This document shows, piece by piece, positions 42,243 to 54,446 of a DNA stretch of 64,000 nucleotides; position 1 is the first letter of the stretch; each line of letters starts with the position of its first letter. Position numbers and translations under genes: made by a program. The stretch spans positions 372,001-436,000 of the forward strand of contig JANVFP010000001.1 in assembly GCA_027919835.1 (NCBI GenBank), written 5' to 3'. The stretch comes from Lentinula raphanica (lineage: Eukaryota > Basidiomycota > Agaricomycetes > Agaricales > Omphalotaceae). The notes below the pieces were generated by a model that saw nothing but the letters and a program-made list of their open reading frames with translations, was not told the DNA's origin and made no database searches.

Positions 42243-42926
42243 GTCAGGAAGCTGACAAAGTACTGTCCTGCCTAAATCACAGGCAGGCAATTCCTTTTGG
42301 GAAAGGATTTCCCACAGTCTGGCAAAACTCCGGAATCAACAATTAAAAATGGTGCAACTGCAATAAAATGGCAAAAACTTACCATAAAAATAATATGACA
42401 TGATTCTGTTATTTCTCTATAATTATATGACCTGATTTTACTAATAGGACAATAAATAGTGGCCTGATACAATTATTATGGCTCCATTTTTTATTTTTTC
42501 AGAATAGTATATAAAGACCCAAGATATTAGCATGTACCCCAGACTAGTTATTTTGTTATCAACCACTTACCCATTTCTGAGTCAACCCCTGTGACTGCAA
42601 CCCTTATTTTTCTTGTCTGAAGTCCAATCCAGCAAGCTTATACTCTGATCCATCGACTGACGTCCAACCCAGCTTTGCAATTATTACTCGTTCACTGTCT
42701 GACGTCCATCCCAGCTGTGCAACGACTGTGATTACCTGTCTGACGTCCATTCCAGACAACGTAGCCACACCATTTTGATACTTTGCTGACGTAATATTCC
42801 AGCAAAGGTCTGTGTGTTTGAATTATAGATTTCTAGAGCCGTTATTGGTGATAACCCCAGGATAATCTACTTCCTGGTGATTCAGCTTTCGGGTCCGTGA
42901 TAGGCGTTGTGAACCAACTCCTTACA
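42243..42926 (+). repeat. 684-bp LTR of a + strand retrotransposon
   Basis: Begins TGTCAGGAAGCTGACA and ends AACTCCTTACA, giving TGT...ACA ends. A TATA box (TATATAAAG, 42508-42516) sits about 420 bp before the end. Downstream of it are five variants of CTGACGTCCANNCCAG. On the right it abuts the broken pol of element 2 at 42927. The preceding polypurine tract marks it as a 3' LTR, but no matching 5' LTR was found in the window. Confidence 0.8.
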
Positions 42927-43854
42927 GATTCCTGGAGGCACGGGAATGTTCTTCTCGACCCAGGGTTCGTGAGGTATAACCGGAATCTTTACTGGAGGGA
43001 AGAAATCCTCTCTGAAAGTTCCACCTTCGGATTGATCCCAGGCAAAGCCCATTTCCTGAACCTTCATCAGATGATGAACGAGTTTTCGTTCCTCATTTGT
43101 TAAGAATCCTTCTGGATGGTTCTTATCAATAATCTCCTTACGCTCTTGCGTGTATCGGACTCCCAGAGTGAATTCAGGTGGATGAGTCGGCAGATCTGGC
43201 AATCCTTCCAAAGGATCTCCAAAGATATGACGACGAACCCTAAATTCCTCAGGAAGTTCAGCCTTAACCGGGCGTACTTTCAACGCAACAGGCTTATATT
43301 TACGAGAACCGAAGACAGATACATCTGAATATGATGACATTGGGTCACTATATGCGCCTATATGCTGTTCAAATGTTCCATTCTTTTGTTCCCACGATTG
43401 AACTCGTTCCCGGGCACTCCTCAAGTCGTAGGATTGGGAATTATCCGGTTGATCTGGATTACATGGTCCAGATCTGTAGTGTAATCACTTGGCCGGGACA
43501 ACCCATGAACGTCTCTCGTCAGACTTTTAGCTTTAATAGACTGATAAAAGGATTGTTCAAGTTGTTCCACGTCCGGATCAGTTCGAAATCCTTCCTTCCA
43601 AGGATTGATCACACGATTTTGTTGATGGTCCACACCTTTGTTTAGGTATAGATCTATGGTTTCAGCGACTTCAGGAAGTGAATCCCTAAACGAGGGTTGA
43701 CTATAATTAACATATATTTCAGCCAATTCTTCGTCTCGGAACACTCCTTCTTTCACTTTGGTCGACTCAATTACTTCTTCACCTAACGGATCCCAATACC
43801 CACTCACAGCGATTTCAACCTCTCCCTGATCGCTACTCAGATCACAGAGGTTAT
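42927..43854 (-). pseudogene. Element 2 pol fragment (N-terminal, before RT)
   Basis: Matches element 1 pol from its N-terminus to VPPGI, just before the RT palm, then stops at the LTR junction. A one-base deletion near 43460 shifts the frame (DLDHVSPD becomes DLDHVIQI), and three bases are missing near 43772. RT, RNase H and integrase are absent. Confidence 0.9.
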
Positions 43855-45335
43855 CTAAAAATTTGGTTCAGCAGCTTTCTCCTCTTCTTCGGGACTGGTC
43901 TCCTGATTTGGATCTGGAGTCTCTGCCCGAGTCTGAGCATACTTCTGCTTATCCAACTGCCGTTTCTGAGCTTTAGAACTTTGTCCTCTCGGACTAGTCC
44001 CTATGGTGTATTGCTTTCCAGTGTTCGGATCTGTTATGGTTAACTCTTGGTCACCAGATCCAAACGTATGGATGACACTTTCTGTCAGTACATCGAAAGG
44101 TCTACCCAACAGAATTTCGAAGGGTGCCTTTTCCTGCACATGGCATTGTAGATACAGTGTTATGGGTCCAAATCGGAATGGTACGTTCCTGGACAGTCCT
44201 TTGGTACGGGCCAGACCTCCATGCACATTCTGCATTTGGATGGTCACTTTCGGATCCCAACCTAGTCCTAATCCTAAGGCAACACACATATCGATAGCAA
44301 CAATCTGAGATCCAGAGTCTAATACACTCTCGATGTCTAGATCCTCTCGATTATTCACAACTGGCCACACAGATCTTAAGCCATTTCCCATAGTGGCTAC
44401 TATAGTCATATCACGACGTGAATCATTTTCATCAACGTCATGAAGAAAAGCTACCACCGGATCCAACTGAACATAATCCCCTGCCTTCATGCCATCTCGA
44501 TCCTCGAGTATTTTCTCAAAGATCAATCCTTCTGACAGACTGAGATCTTCCACGGCAATGAACTGTTGCATCTCCATCCCTGTTCTCGGGATTTCCTCGA
44601 CACTAGGTTCAACATCATGGGCCTCATTAACAAAGGACTTGATTCGTTCCTGTGGACGCACTTGGCGGTTTTTCATCTTCCTCATCATGATCTGCCTGAC
44701 TTTGCCTGACAATTGGAATGCCTCTGCAGCAGTCAATGTGATCATTTGACGAGAAATCCGATCAGCTAATTCTTCTTCAAGGCCTGGAATGAATAATTCA
44801 TTCCGAAGCCGAAATTTGGGTCCCTTCGAAGATCCTTTAGATTCAGTGACCTTCTCCGGTTTGGATTTTGGTTGATTTCGAGGTATGGGTGACACTTCCC
44901 TGGGTGGGACATGATCAAAAGGTCGATGTGTTTCGTCAGATCTAGAGGGTGAGGGCTCCCTGAAACGCACTTTGCGAGTGGTCTCACTAGTTTCCCCAAC
45001 TAATTCTACTTCAGAATCAGAATCCTCTTTATCCGATTTCTCTTCGACACTAACAGATCTCGACTTCCCTAGTGAAGTATCCCCTGATGAATGATTGGAT
45101 CTGTTCGATTTTCCGTTCAGATCTTTCGAATTGGATGGTTCAGGAGCAGATTTGGATTGATTGGCAACATTTTTAAAATTTGGGTGATTTCGATCTACGG
45201 GTATGTGCACTCCATCAAAACGTTTTGTCTTAGTAGGAGGCACAGTTTTCAATGAACGGGGCTTAGGTTCATCCTCATGAGTCGTGTCCTTCAGCTGGGA
45301 TCTTGTTTTTCATCCCTTGCTCGACTCAATCATCG
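43855..45335 (-). pseudogene. Element 2 pro
   Basis: Nearly identical to element 1 pro, including the LDSGSQIVAIDMC protease site. A CGA to TGA change in the N-terminal part (about 45312) introduces a stop, so this copy is inactive. The gag-pro and pro-pol slippery sequences are both conserved at its ends. Confidence 0.9.
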
Positions 45336-45344
45336 GATCCTCTA

Positions 45345-47220
45345 GTTTCCCGACTCATTACTGTACACCGTTGCAACATTGTTGCTAGATCTCCCCTGGG
45401 AAGATTCAACTATGTTGGCAAGGTACAACCAAGTAGGATCCCCCAACTGATCTGCATAATCCTCTTCAAATTAGATCATTGTATAACGTCGCCAAAACAG
45501 GCCAGTTCTTGCTCTGAGCATATTTCACGATCTTTTGGTATCGAGTTTCCGGACCAAAGTTATTTGGTAATGGAGATCCATCTTTCAGCTTAAGACGTTT
45601 GGATCCTTGAGACTCCGGCATCACCCAGCCTTTCCCAAGGAATTCCATGAACAAAGGACAGTTACTCATCATATGATCTGGTCCTCGACACAAGAAACAC
45701 GTTCGATCCGGCATTCCTTGGCCTGGAGGGGGATTTACATTAAGGATCCCTCGACTCTGCCCACTGGTTCCGGGATTACTACTACCAGAAAAGCCAGGTC
45801 TGGGCTGGGGTCGCATTCCAGCATCCGATTTTCCTGCCCTAACATCATTGAGCAATTGCTGCAACGACGTCAGTTCATCCTGAAAACGCGTCTTAAGATT
45901 CCCCATTTCTTTGAGCATCAACGACGATTTGTCCACATTTTCCACAAAGGCACGTTCATGGTCCTCTGCCTGTTCCTGCTTAACACTAGATCTAGTGTCT
46001 GTAGCAAAGAAACGGGTCAGATCTGGCGTTTCCTCTTTAGCAGCTGCTGGGGTAACCACCGGAATATAGATCCCTCCCCTAGAGTTGGTCTCTGCATTCA
46101 GGACAGCTCCATCCGTTCCAGTAAAGGTCTGGTATAGTGATTCGAGAGGGGGCTGCCTAGCCACAGCCTCTGCAGCACTTTTCCATTCCGAGAACGTATA
46201 TGGATCATCCGTACGTCGTTTCGCAAGTTTCGAGTTGGGGACCTGATGCTGAACTCGTTTCGAGACAGCTTTTCTCAGGTTTCCATCGAATGCTGATAGA
46301 AAGACCGACACCAATTCATGGTTTCCAATCGCCGGAGGCGGTTTCAACAACTTATTGGCCTCGACTTCGAACAACATGCAATAGATCAACAGCTCAGATC
46401 CATCCTCGACTCTCAATGGTCGAAACCTCTGAACCAATTCCAGCATAGCTTTCTTGGAACCCAGGGGTTTGCCAAAGATAGACGGGAACCGCTCAATCAT
46501 GGCTCGAAGGAATTGATCTGCATCCTCCTTTCCTTCCTCCGCTCCAGGGAGATGCTCTAAGGCCTGCTTCGTCTGGAGGGTCATCCATCCAAAGATCCTT
46601 TGCATCTTCACCTTCTCAGAGGTCACACCCGTGGCTTGGAACGTCGTTAGACAGAACCTCATCCATTCAGGCATTTGGATCGGATCAGCTAGATCCAAGA
46701 TCATAGCCGTTTTATGAGTGGCAGGGAACTTCGCATTGTTGTATTCCCCTTGCTCTTCAGGAGACAACGCAGGAGGTCCCAACAGTTTGAGGATATCCAC
46801 TGGAGCCTCGTTTGCACCTTGTGCATTTTGGTCATTTTGTGTAGTACTCATCGTTATATTTGGTATTCTGTTCCCAAACACGATATGTTGCAAGTCAAAA
46901 GAAATAGAGTTTGGTAATGTAGGATTCAAACTAGTCAAATCGACTGGTTCAGCAGTAACTGCCTGACGTCTACTGCTTCCTTGCACTACACCAGATCTGT
47001 TCGTTCTTGGAACTTCAGAAGCAGATCTAGCAGCAGTCCCGTTATCTGGATTGCTTTTTGCTCGTCCGAGGTTCTTCGGATCGTAGACAGGAACCGTAGG
47101 CTTCTTTGTAACACGTTTTCTTTTATCCGGGGCTTGCACCTCTGGATCAAAGTAATCTAAAGAACCTGCGTTCTTCGACGTCCGAGACTCCCTTGGAGCT
47201 ATTTTTTTAAGATCAAACAA
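45345..47220 (-). pseudogene. Element 2 gag
   Basis: Same as element 1 gag, with the CFLCRGPDHMMSNC knuckle, up to a five-base deletion near 45468 that ends the frame at LYNDLI. The remaining 40-residue coding tail persists out of frame to the original stop region. Confidence 0.9.
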
Positions 47221-47310
47221 AGTTCGACCTAAGGCAATGGTTTGAGAAATCGATAGATCTCTTGAGTTCGTTCCAAAATATAGATTCCACCCCTCGCGGT
47301 GGGCTCCAGA

Positions 47311-49003
47311 TAACGAGGATATGAAGGGTGCAATTCAATGCTTCGTTGGATAGATCTAATGACCTAGTGACTTTATCACTGAACACTGATCACCAATATA
47401 CTTCTTATGTCGTTTGTCAAATGTATTTAAGCGAGGTGTGGGGCGTTGTCAGAGATTCCGCACGATCTTATACCTTAGAACGAACTGGTAGTCTTAAAAG
47501 ATCTACTGGATCCGCAATACAGGTCAACAGAGCGAAGTGACACGGAAGTACAGATCTTTTGATCTGGACTCGAAGGGGGTGAGTGATCCACTCAAAGGGT
47601 TTACAAGGAACGAGAGGACTCGTATAGATCAGACTTTATGACCACACAAATACTATCAGAACCAGGTTGAAGATCTACTGATCACCGATTACAGGAAGCC
47701 TTCACAGCTCGTATGGATCACCGATCACCACACGTCTGCTTGAACAGAGCCACCGAAACTCTGAACACTCACTTGGAACAACCGAGAACCAAGTCCTCTG
47801 TATCTCCACGGTAGGAGTCTACCTTCGATTCAAATCTAGCTGAGACTTTATCAACTGACAAGATATCGGGCCTAACGAGATGAGAATTTCACAACCACTT
47901 TCGAAGACCGCCCGGCTTACAAAGCCTTTACTCCTCACGTATGAGAGCAAAGGTTAGCTAGTCAGAGAAACTGGGCACAAAACCTGAACTATATTTTTGT
48001 AGGCTACATCCTTAAGTACTTCTACGAATAGATCTGTAGCCAATTTACTATTTTATGGAATAGATCTATAGATTTGAGAGAACGGAGTCCGAGATCTGAT
48101 ACAAATAAGGAAAGATAGGACGAGAAACGATACAAACACCAGAGAAACAGAGAGTAAAAAGGATAAAAACAAGTAAAATGTCCATTTCTGGTGGTCCTTC
48201 GTCGAGATCTAGTTGCCTGACCTTCGAATCCGGACCTGGTCTGTGCGTCCATCCACATGCTGGTGGTTAAAGGGCACGGATAAGCTCCTGCACAGGTAAC
48301 TCAAACGTTTCCTCATTTGATTCCGCTATGTGAATGGTTGTATGCCTCTCCAACTGAATGGGAGTACATATAAAGGGGGGAAACCTGTCCCAATAGGTTC
48401 GTTTGGCTTCTAGCTTTCCAACGATATGCATATATCGAATAGATCCAGAGGTTTAACAATGGTGAAGTCGAAAGATCTACCCTTGCAACACTCCTGGTCA
48501 AAGCTGTACATCTCAGGCGTCTATTTCCCATTTAGGAAACGTCCACATGTAACTGGGATGATACACTTTGGTTGTTTCTCCGTTTAGTCACATTCCTGCG
48601 ACCTGATCCATCCCGAAACTCGATCTAAGTGAACAGATCTGTTGAGTCTGGGCCTTGAATAATCCATCCCCACTGGTAATACGAATAGATCTATTGGTTC
48701 TAAGCTCGTCTCGGTGCAGTATCATACTCAGTTGGCCGTTAGGTGTTGAAAACCAAGTTGATAATCCCTTGATAGCTCATATCAGAGGTGGCTTTGTCTT
48801 GAAGGACTCCCCGACCAAGGGACTCGAGTGTTAACTCTTATTATTCGTCAGGATGTGGTTTCCTGTCTGGATCTGACGTCCTGGCATTAACATGATACAA
48901 GTTTGACTGTCAGCTCGGGCTCACTACAGTCCTTTAGTACTCTACAAGGCTCTAATCGTTAAAATTAGGCCATTGCATGCCTGCACGCAAAATGGGCGTA
49001 TTA
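47311..49003 (-). repeat. Element 2 5' LTR (LTR C)
   Basis: 1693 bp, same TAA...TTA termini and features as LTR A and B, with an adjacent primer binding site. No second LTR of this element is in the window, because element 2 is cut at 42926. Its outer edge lies 25 bp before the KDZ transposase ATG. Confidence 0.92.
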
Positions 49004-49028
49004 TCAACACCCTTCCACCTGCTTCTCG

Positions 49029-50870
49029 ATGTCAAACGCGCGACGGTTCAACCAACGAGCTCAGGCTCTCCAGGTCAAGAATGCTAGACCATACACCAAC
49101 AACCACATCCGGGCACCCGCTCATGGCCTTCTAGGTGACTCCTACTCTCAAACTCAATCGTCTAAATCCCGCCGGAAACCTGTCGCAAAGCTTCGCCAGT
49201 CTCAGCAAAATATACTGCGTAAAAAGGGTGCAGAGGCTGAGATGCAACGTGTGCTTCTTCAACCTCCCCAGGAATCAGATTTATCAGAGCTCCCATCCCA
49301 TTCCCACGCATCATCGCCTCCATACATCCAAGGGTTGGAGCAAGAGACAACCAGCAGCTCTGCTACGCTTGACAACGTCGATGATGGCTGGACCTCGGAC
49401 GAAGATTCAGAACCCGGTGAGCCTGGGAGGGACACCTATGCTGCACATGAGATGCACGTCGAGTACCGTGATTTCAGAAATCGCCGCAACCGAACGGACC
49501 TTAGAAATACGTACTGGGATGGTCAAATGGATGACCTTGTCAGCGCGTATCTCGACTGGTGCCTTCAGGAGGAAAGTGGTGGTGCTACACATGAAGAGGC
49601 AAGGGATGGTGACTTTGGACTTGAGGTTTTTGATGTATTTGGTGAGCTTGCTGCCCTCCTCCATCCAAATGCACTGTGCTTATATTTGAGCCAATCAGGG
49701 TCTTCATACAAGACTATACCCCCCTCTGCCGACCGTTGGCTATCTGCAAGACTGGTTCGAAACGGCATCATCCCCACCGCTCCACTCAAGCATTCTGCTG
49801 GATTCACCATCCGAACGATATCACTCTATCACAAGCTGTTCGTTCGATGTCCCCGTCTTGGTGTTCAGCCTTTCGCTAAGGCGATGTGCGATATCGAAGG
49901 CGTTGCTTTCAAGCCATACCTCTCCTCCCAGCTCTATGACGCGCTTGACGTTTACCTTGCTATCATTAGGGGGGTTCGAAAACGGACGCGTGAAGCATTA
50001 GGACGAAGCGGACGAAGCTGGCGGATGCTTAACGCCTGCCCCGCTTGTCAATATCAGCTGAAGGAGGATTCCGAGCTTACGGTCCGAATGATTGTGACGA
50101 TGGACGGAAACGACTCCCTCAAACGAGTAGAGCGGAAGTCTGATGTCTTGCAGGAGAAGGAAGACAACGGCGTTGATCTCCCGCCTCGTTCAAGAGAAAG
50201 GATTGATCGCTGAGTTGCTGGGGAGGAATATTTCCTTTCACGAGCGGAGACGGACATTTGGAATGAGAGCAGATGGCAGGACGTCGAGCTTCATAACCCT
50301 GCAGCCTCATCATCAGAGCATTCCTGGCTCGAGAGCCAGTGCGAGGAGCGATGGCACAACATGCAAGAGAAGAACACCGTTAAGTCAAGCGCAAAGTTTT
50401 TCGAGAACGGATGGTTTGTTCTTCTCTGCCGGCACATGATGCTGCTGCTTGCCTGCGACATGATTAAAAGCGGTGAGCGGTACGTAGTTATCTTCCAAGC
50501 CTTGCTATCTCCAGTACTCAACATTAAATTACAGTGCCCAGTACCCATTAGCTATCTTGCACATGTTCATGGCCGCCGATAAGGATGAGCATGAAAAACT
50601 AGGCAAAAACTCTCCTGCTGGTCAGCTGGCCACGGTCTATGATATCGCATGCAAGACCTCGAAGACCATCGCTAGAAGCCCCCTTGCACCACTTGCACGC
50701 TGGTCTTTATTTCTCCCCTTGTTGGAGCGATGCATGGGTACGCTCATGAACAAGCTTGCCAGCTTCTGTTCCTCATGCTCTATGTGGTTGGAGTGGGCTT
50801 AGAAGACGGTGAAGGCTGTGAGCGATACTTCAACGTATCTAACGCCCTTGCTCCCGTTACGCGGTACCAA
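49029..50870 (+). pseudogene. KDZ transposase, 5' part (broken)
   Basis: N-terminal region with an acidic linker, then a zinc-type ACPACQYQL block and IVTMDGNDSLKR, characteristic of KDZ (Kyakuja-Dileera-Zisupton) transposases. After an in-frame TGA at 50212-50214 the frame continues VAGEEYFLSR and WHNMQEKNTVKSSAKFFENGWF. An intron near 50482-50535 precedes YPLAILHMFMAAD and the catalytic VYDIACKTSKTIARSPL. A frameshift near 50720 precedes MHGYAHEQACQ and GVGLEDGEGCERYFNVSNAL. The gene is then cut by a foldback element at 50871. Basidiomycete genomes carry many such genes; this one is dead. Confidence 0.88.
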
Positions 50871-53800
50871 CACTTCAGGCACCCTTAAATCCTGCCGACT
50901 TAGGGGGGATTACCCACCAAATACCCGTACCTAATGGGGGGGATTACCGGGCAATTACCCAATGGGTATTACCCAGTCTGGGTAATACCCTGCCTCTAGT
51001 GCCAGGGGTCCTTGTCAGGTATTACCCAAGTTGGTAATACCTTACCAATATATAATCATACTGCAATTGGTCAGTGCATGTAGTATGAGGCTTTTATGCA
51101 TAGTCATATGCAATATCTTAGCTCACAATTCTTTGTAAAATCAAAATACCACTTCTATGGGTAATACCACTCACTAGGAATTTCATTGATAGGCAGAAGG
51201 CTGCCACTGAAAGATAATACCAAGGATGGGTAATACCTTAGCTGGGTAATACCACCATTGGGTATTACCTTAGCTGGGTATTACCATAGTTGGGTAATAC
51301 CATTAGGTGGGTAATACCTTAGCTGGGTATTACCATAGTTGGGTAATACCATTAGGTGGGTAATACCATAGGTGGGTAATAACAGTTCATGCAATGTGCT
51401 AGAAACCACAGGTGAATTCAAAAATAGCCATAGTGAGGTACTAGCTAGCTCAGGGACATCAAAATTACCTAAAAAGGAAATTGGTCTAAAAATAAAACTT
51501 GATCTTATCAGGTAGTGAAAAATCTGAAAAAAATCATAAAAATACTCAGAAAATTCAGGGTTGCTTTGTTGGCCTTGAAAATGCAAAATAAAAAAAAACA
51601 TGTAACACTTTTGAAAAATGACATCACTCCAAATCATACCAAATTTACTATACATTAGGTATATATGGTGTACATGCTATTTTTAGCACATCTAGTACCC
51701 TCAGACACTCAGGAAAGCTTATATCATTCAATATATTCACTGGCAGCATACTCACTGCTGCTTATTATACTACATGATGAAAAACCTTAGAGCAGTAGTA
51801 ATGTATATCATACTCAATATACTTAATACACTCAACAATGAAAAAATATCAGAACAGTATTCATGTGTGCTATACTTAACACACTTAATACACTTTACAA
51901 TGAAACAACTTGGAACAATATTATAGTAATGTATATTATACTCAACACACTTACTACACTTAATAATAATGAAAAACCTCGGAACAGTGTTCATGTGTGT
52001 TATACTTAACATACTTCACAATGAAAAGCCTTGGACTCCAGTATTCATGTGTGCTATACTTACCACACTTAATACACTTTCAATAAATAACACTAGTAAT
52101 ATATATCATACTCAACACACTTATCACACTTAACAATGAATAACCTCGGAACAGTGTTCCTGTGTATTATATTTAACACACTTGAAACACGTAACAATGC
52201 AAAACCTTGGAACAGTGTTCATGTGTTTTATACTCAACACACTCAACACACTTATTAATGATAGTGAGTGTGTTAACAATTATTATGCTTATTACACTCA
52301 ACAGACTTCATCAGTAAGTATAAAACACCTTCAATGGAACATTGTTATACTATAACACACATATAACAACGAGTTTTGGGCGCTTATGGGCGCTTATTTG
52401 GGGTTTTTGAGTCGAAATTCATTAATAGCACACTCAACAATTTTTGTGTGGCCTTTATATTGTGTCAAAATGTTGTTCATACCATATTCCTCTAGATACA
52501 ATTCAGAGAACTTGAAAATTCAACATCTGGAGGTAGCTATATTGTGATCTTTTGTGATATAACAGTGTTTTATGTAAATGTCAATGCATATGTCCATGTA
52601 ATGCAAGTATACTGATGCTGGTTCATGAGGAAACCACTCCTACAGTCTACTGGCAGTGTCTGTACATGATTCAAATAGCTATCATGAAAGGTGGACTCTG
52701 TGATATACATGTACATGTTTCATGTACACTATGGATGTCTATACTTACATGTAACAATAGATGTCATATTCTATGACCCCCATTACAGATCTCTTAGCTG
52801 TATCACATAGAGTTAGCATAGAATAGATTATAGGATGACTCTTTGCACCACCCAGTAACAGTTTGACTTCATAACATGGGTGTATGCATTGTCATTTGCA
52901 TAAAACACCCTTAAATCATGAAAGATCATAATATATTCAGCCCTACAGGCTATGTTTTTGAGTTCTCCAGATTGTATCTAAAGCAATATGATATAGATAA
53001 CATCCTGACACAATATAGAGCCCACACAAAAATTATTGAGTGTGCTATTAATCAATTTCGACTCAAAAACACCAAATAAGCGCCCATAAGCGCCCAAAAC
53101 TCGTTGTTATAAGTGGGTTATAGTATAACAATGTTACATTAAAGGTGTGTTATATTTACTGATGAAGTGTGTTGAGTGTAAAAGTATAATGAGTGATAAC
53201 ACTACTCCGAGGTTTTGATTGTTAAGTGTGTTATATTCATTGATAAAGTGTGTTGAGTATAACATGATGCAGTAACACTGTTCTGAATTTTTTAAATTGT
53301 TAAGTGTGTTAAGTATAGTACACATGAGCACCAATCCGAGTTTTTTTTTCATTATTCAGTATATTGAGTCAAGTGTGTTAAGTATAACACTGTTCTGAAG
53401 TTTTTCATTGTTCAGTGTGTTAAGCATAACACACATGTTACTGTTACAAGGTTTTTTTTTGTTGACTGTGTTAAGTGTAATAAACATTGAGTATAGTAAA
53501 TATATTGAATGATATAGGCTATCTGAGTGTTTGAGGGTGCTAGGTGTGCTAAAAATAGCATATAAATCATCTATATATAATGCCTGATAGTTCTGGTATG
53601 ATTTGAAGTGATGAAATTTTTTACACTTGTCGCGTATTTTTTTTATTTTGCATTTTCAGGGCCAACAAAGCAACCCTGAATTTTTTGAGTATTTTTATGA
53701 TTTTTTTCAGATTTTTCACTACCTGATGAGATCAAGTTTTATTTTTAGACCAATTTCCTTTTTAGGTAATTTTGATGTCCCTGAGCTAGCTAGTACCTCA

Positions 53801-54439
53801 CTATGGCTATTTTTGAATTCACCTGTGGTTTCTAGCACATTGCATGAACTGTTATTACCCACCTATGGTATTACCCACCTAATGGTATTACCCAACTATG
53901 GTAATACCCAGCTAAGGTAATACCCAATGGTGGTATTACCCATCTAATGGTATTACCCAACTATGGTAATACCCAGCTAAGGTAATACCCAATGGTGGTA
54001 TTACCCAGCTAAGGTAATACCCAGCTAAGGTATACCCAATGGTGGTATTACCCAATGGTATTACCCAGCTAAGGTATTATCCATCCTTGGTATTATCTTT
54101 CAGTGGCAGCCTTCTGCCTATCAATGAAATTCCTAGTGAGTGGTATTACCCATAGAAGTGGTATTTTGATTTTACAAAGAATTGTGAGCTAAGATATTGC
54201 ATATGACTATGCATAAAAGCCTCATACTACATGCACTGACCAATTGCAGTATGATTATATACTGGTAAGGTATTACCAACTTGGGTAATACCTGACAAGG
54301 ACCCCTGGCACTAGAGGCAGGGTATTACCCAGACTGGGTAATACCCATTGGGTAATTGCCCGGTAATCCCCCCCATTAGGTACGGGTATTTGGTGGGTAA
54401 TCCCCCCTAAGTCGGCAGGATTTAAGGGTGCCTGAAGTG
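50871..54439. mobile_element. 3.57-kb family A foldback element with about 1.7-kb inverted arms
   Basis: Left end CACTTCAGGCACCCTTAAAT, right end its inverse, flanked by GTACCAA (50864-50870 and 54440-54446). The arms mirror each other almost to the centre: terminal G-rich boxes, a GAATTGTGAGCTAAGATA block, about a dozen GGTAWTACC motifs per arm (51150-51390 and 53850-54100), a unique block, TTAAGTGTGTT/AACACACTTAA repeats, and an inner block containing GGGCGCTTATGGGCGC. The central spacer is only about 200 bp. No transposase frame is present, so it depends on another element. It disrupts the KDZ gene. Confidence 0.93.
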
Positions 54440-54446
54440 GTACCAA

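Noticed and set aside
41196..42290. Arg-rich frames on both strands at 41.2-42.3 kb
   Set aside because: Mutually overlapping, composition-driven frames in pyrimidine-rich repeats with no domain or start context.
45301..45345. Apparent compensatory change in the hairpin after the gag-pro site (GGGAC/GTCCC in element 1, GGGAT/ATCCC in element 2)
   Set aside because: The C to T change also creates a stop codon in pro of the dead element 2, and both changes are transitions typical of decay, so it is not good evidence for selected RNA pairing.
50361..50802. Separate short genes in the KDZ region
   Set aside because: They are pieces of one transposase frame separated by an intron and a frameshift; the family's motif order continues across them.
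51281..53920. Coding frames of 60-124 residues inside the foldback element
   Set aside because: They lie in inverted-repeat arms and tandem repeats, appear mirrored in both arms and contain no transposase motif.
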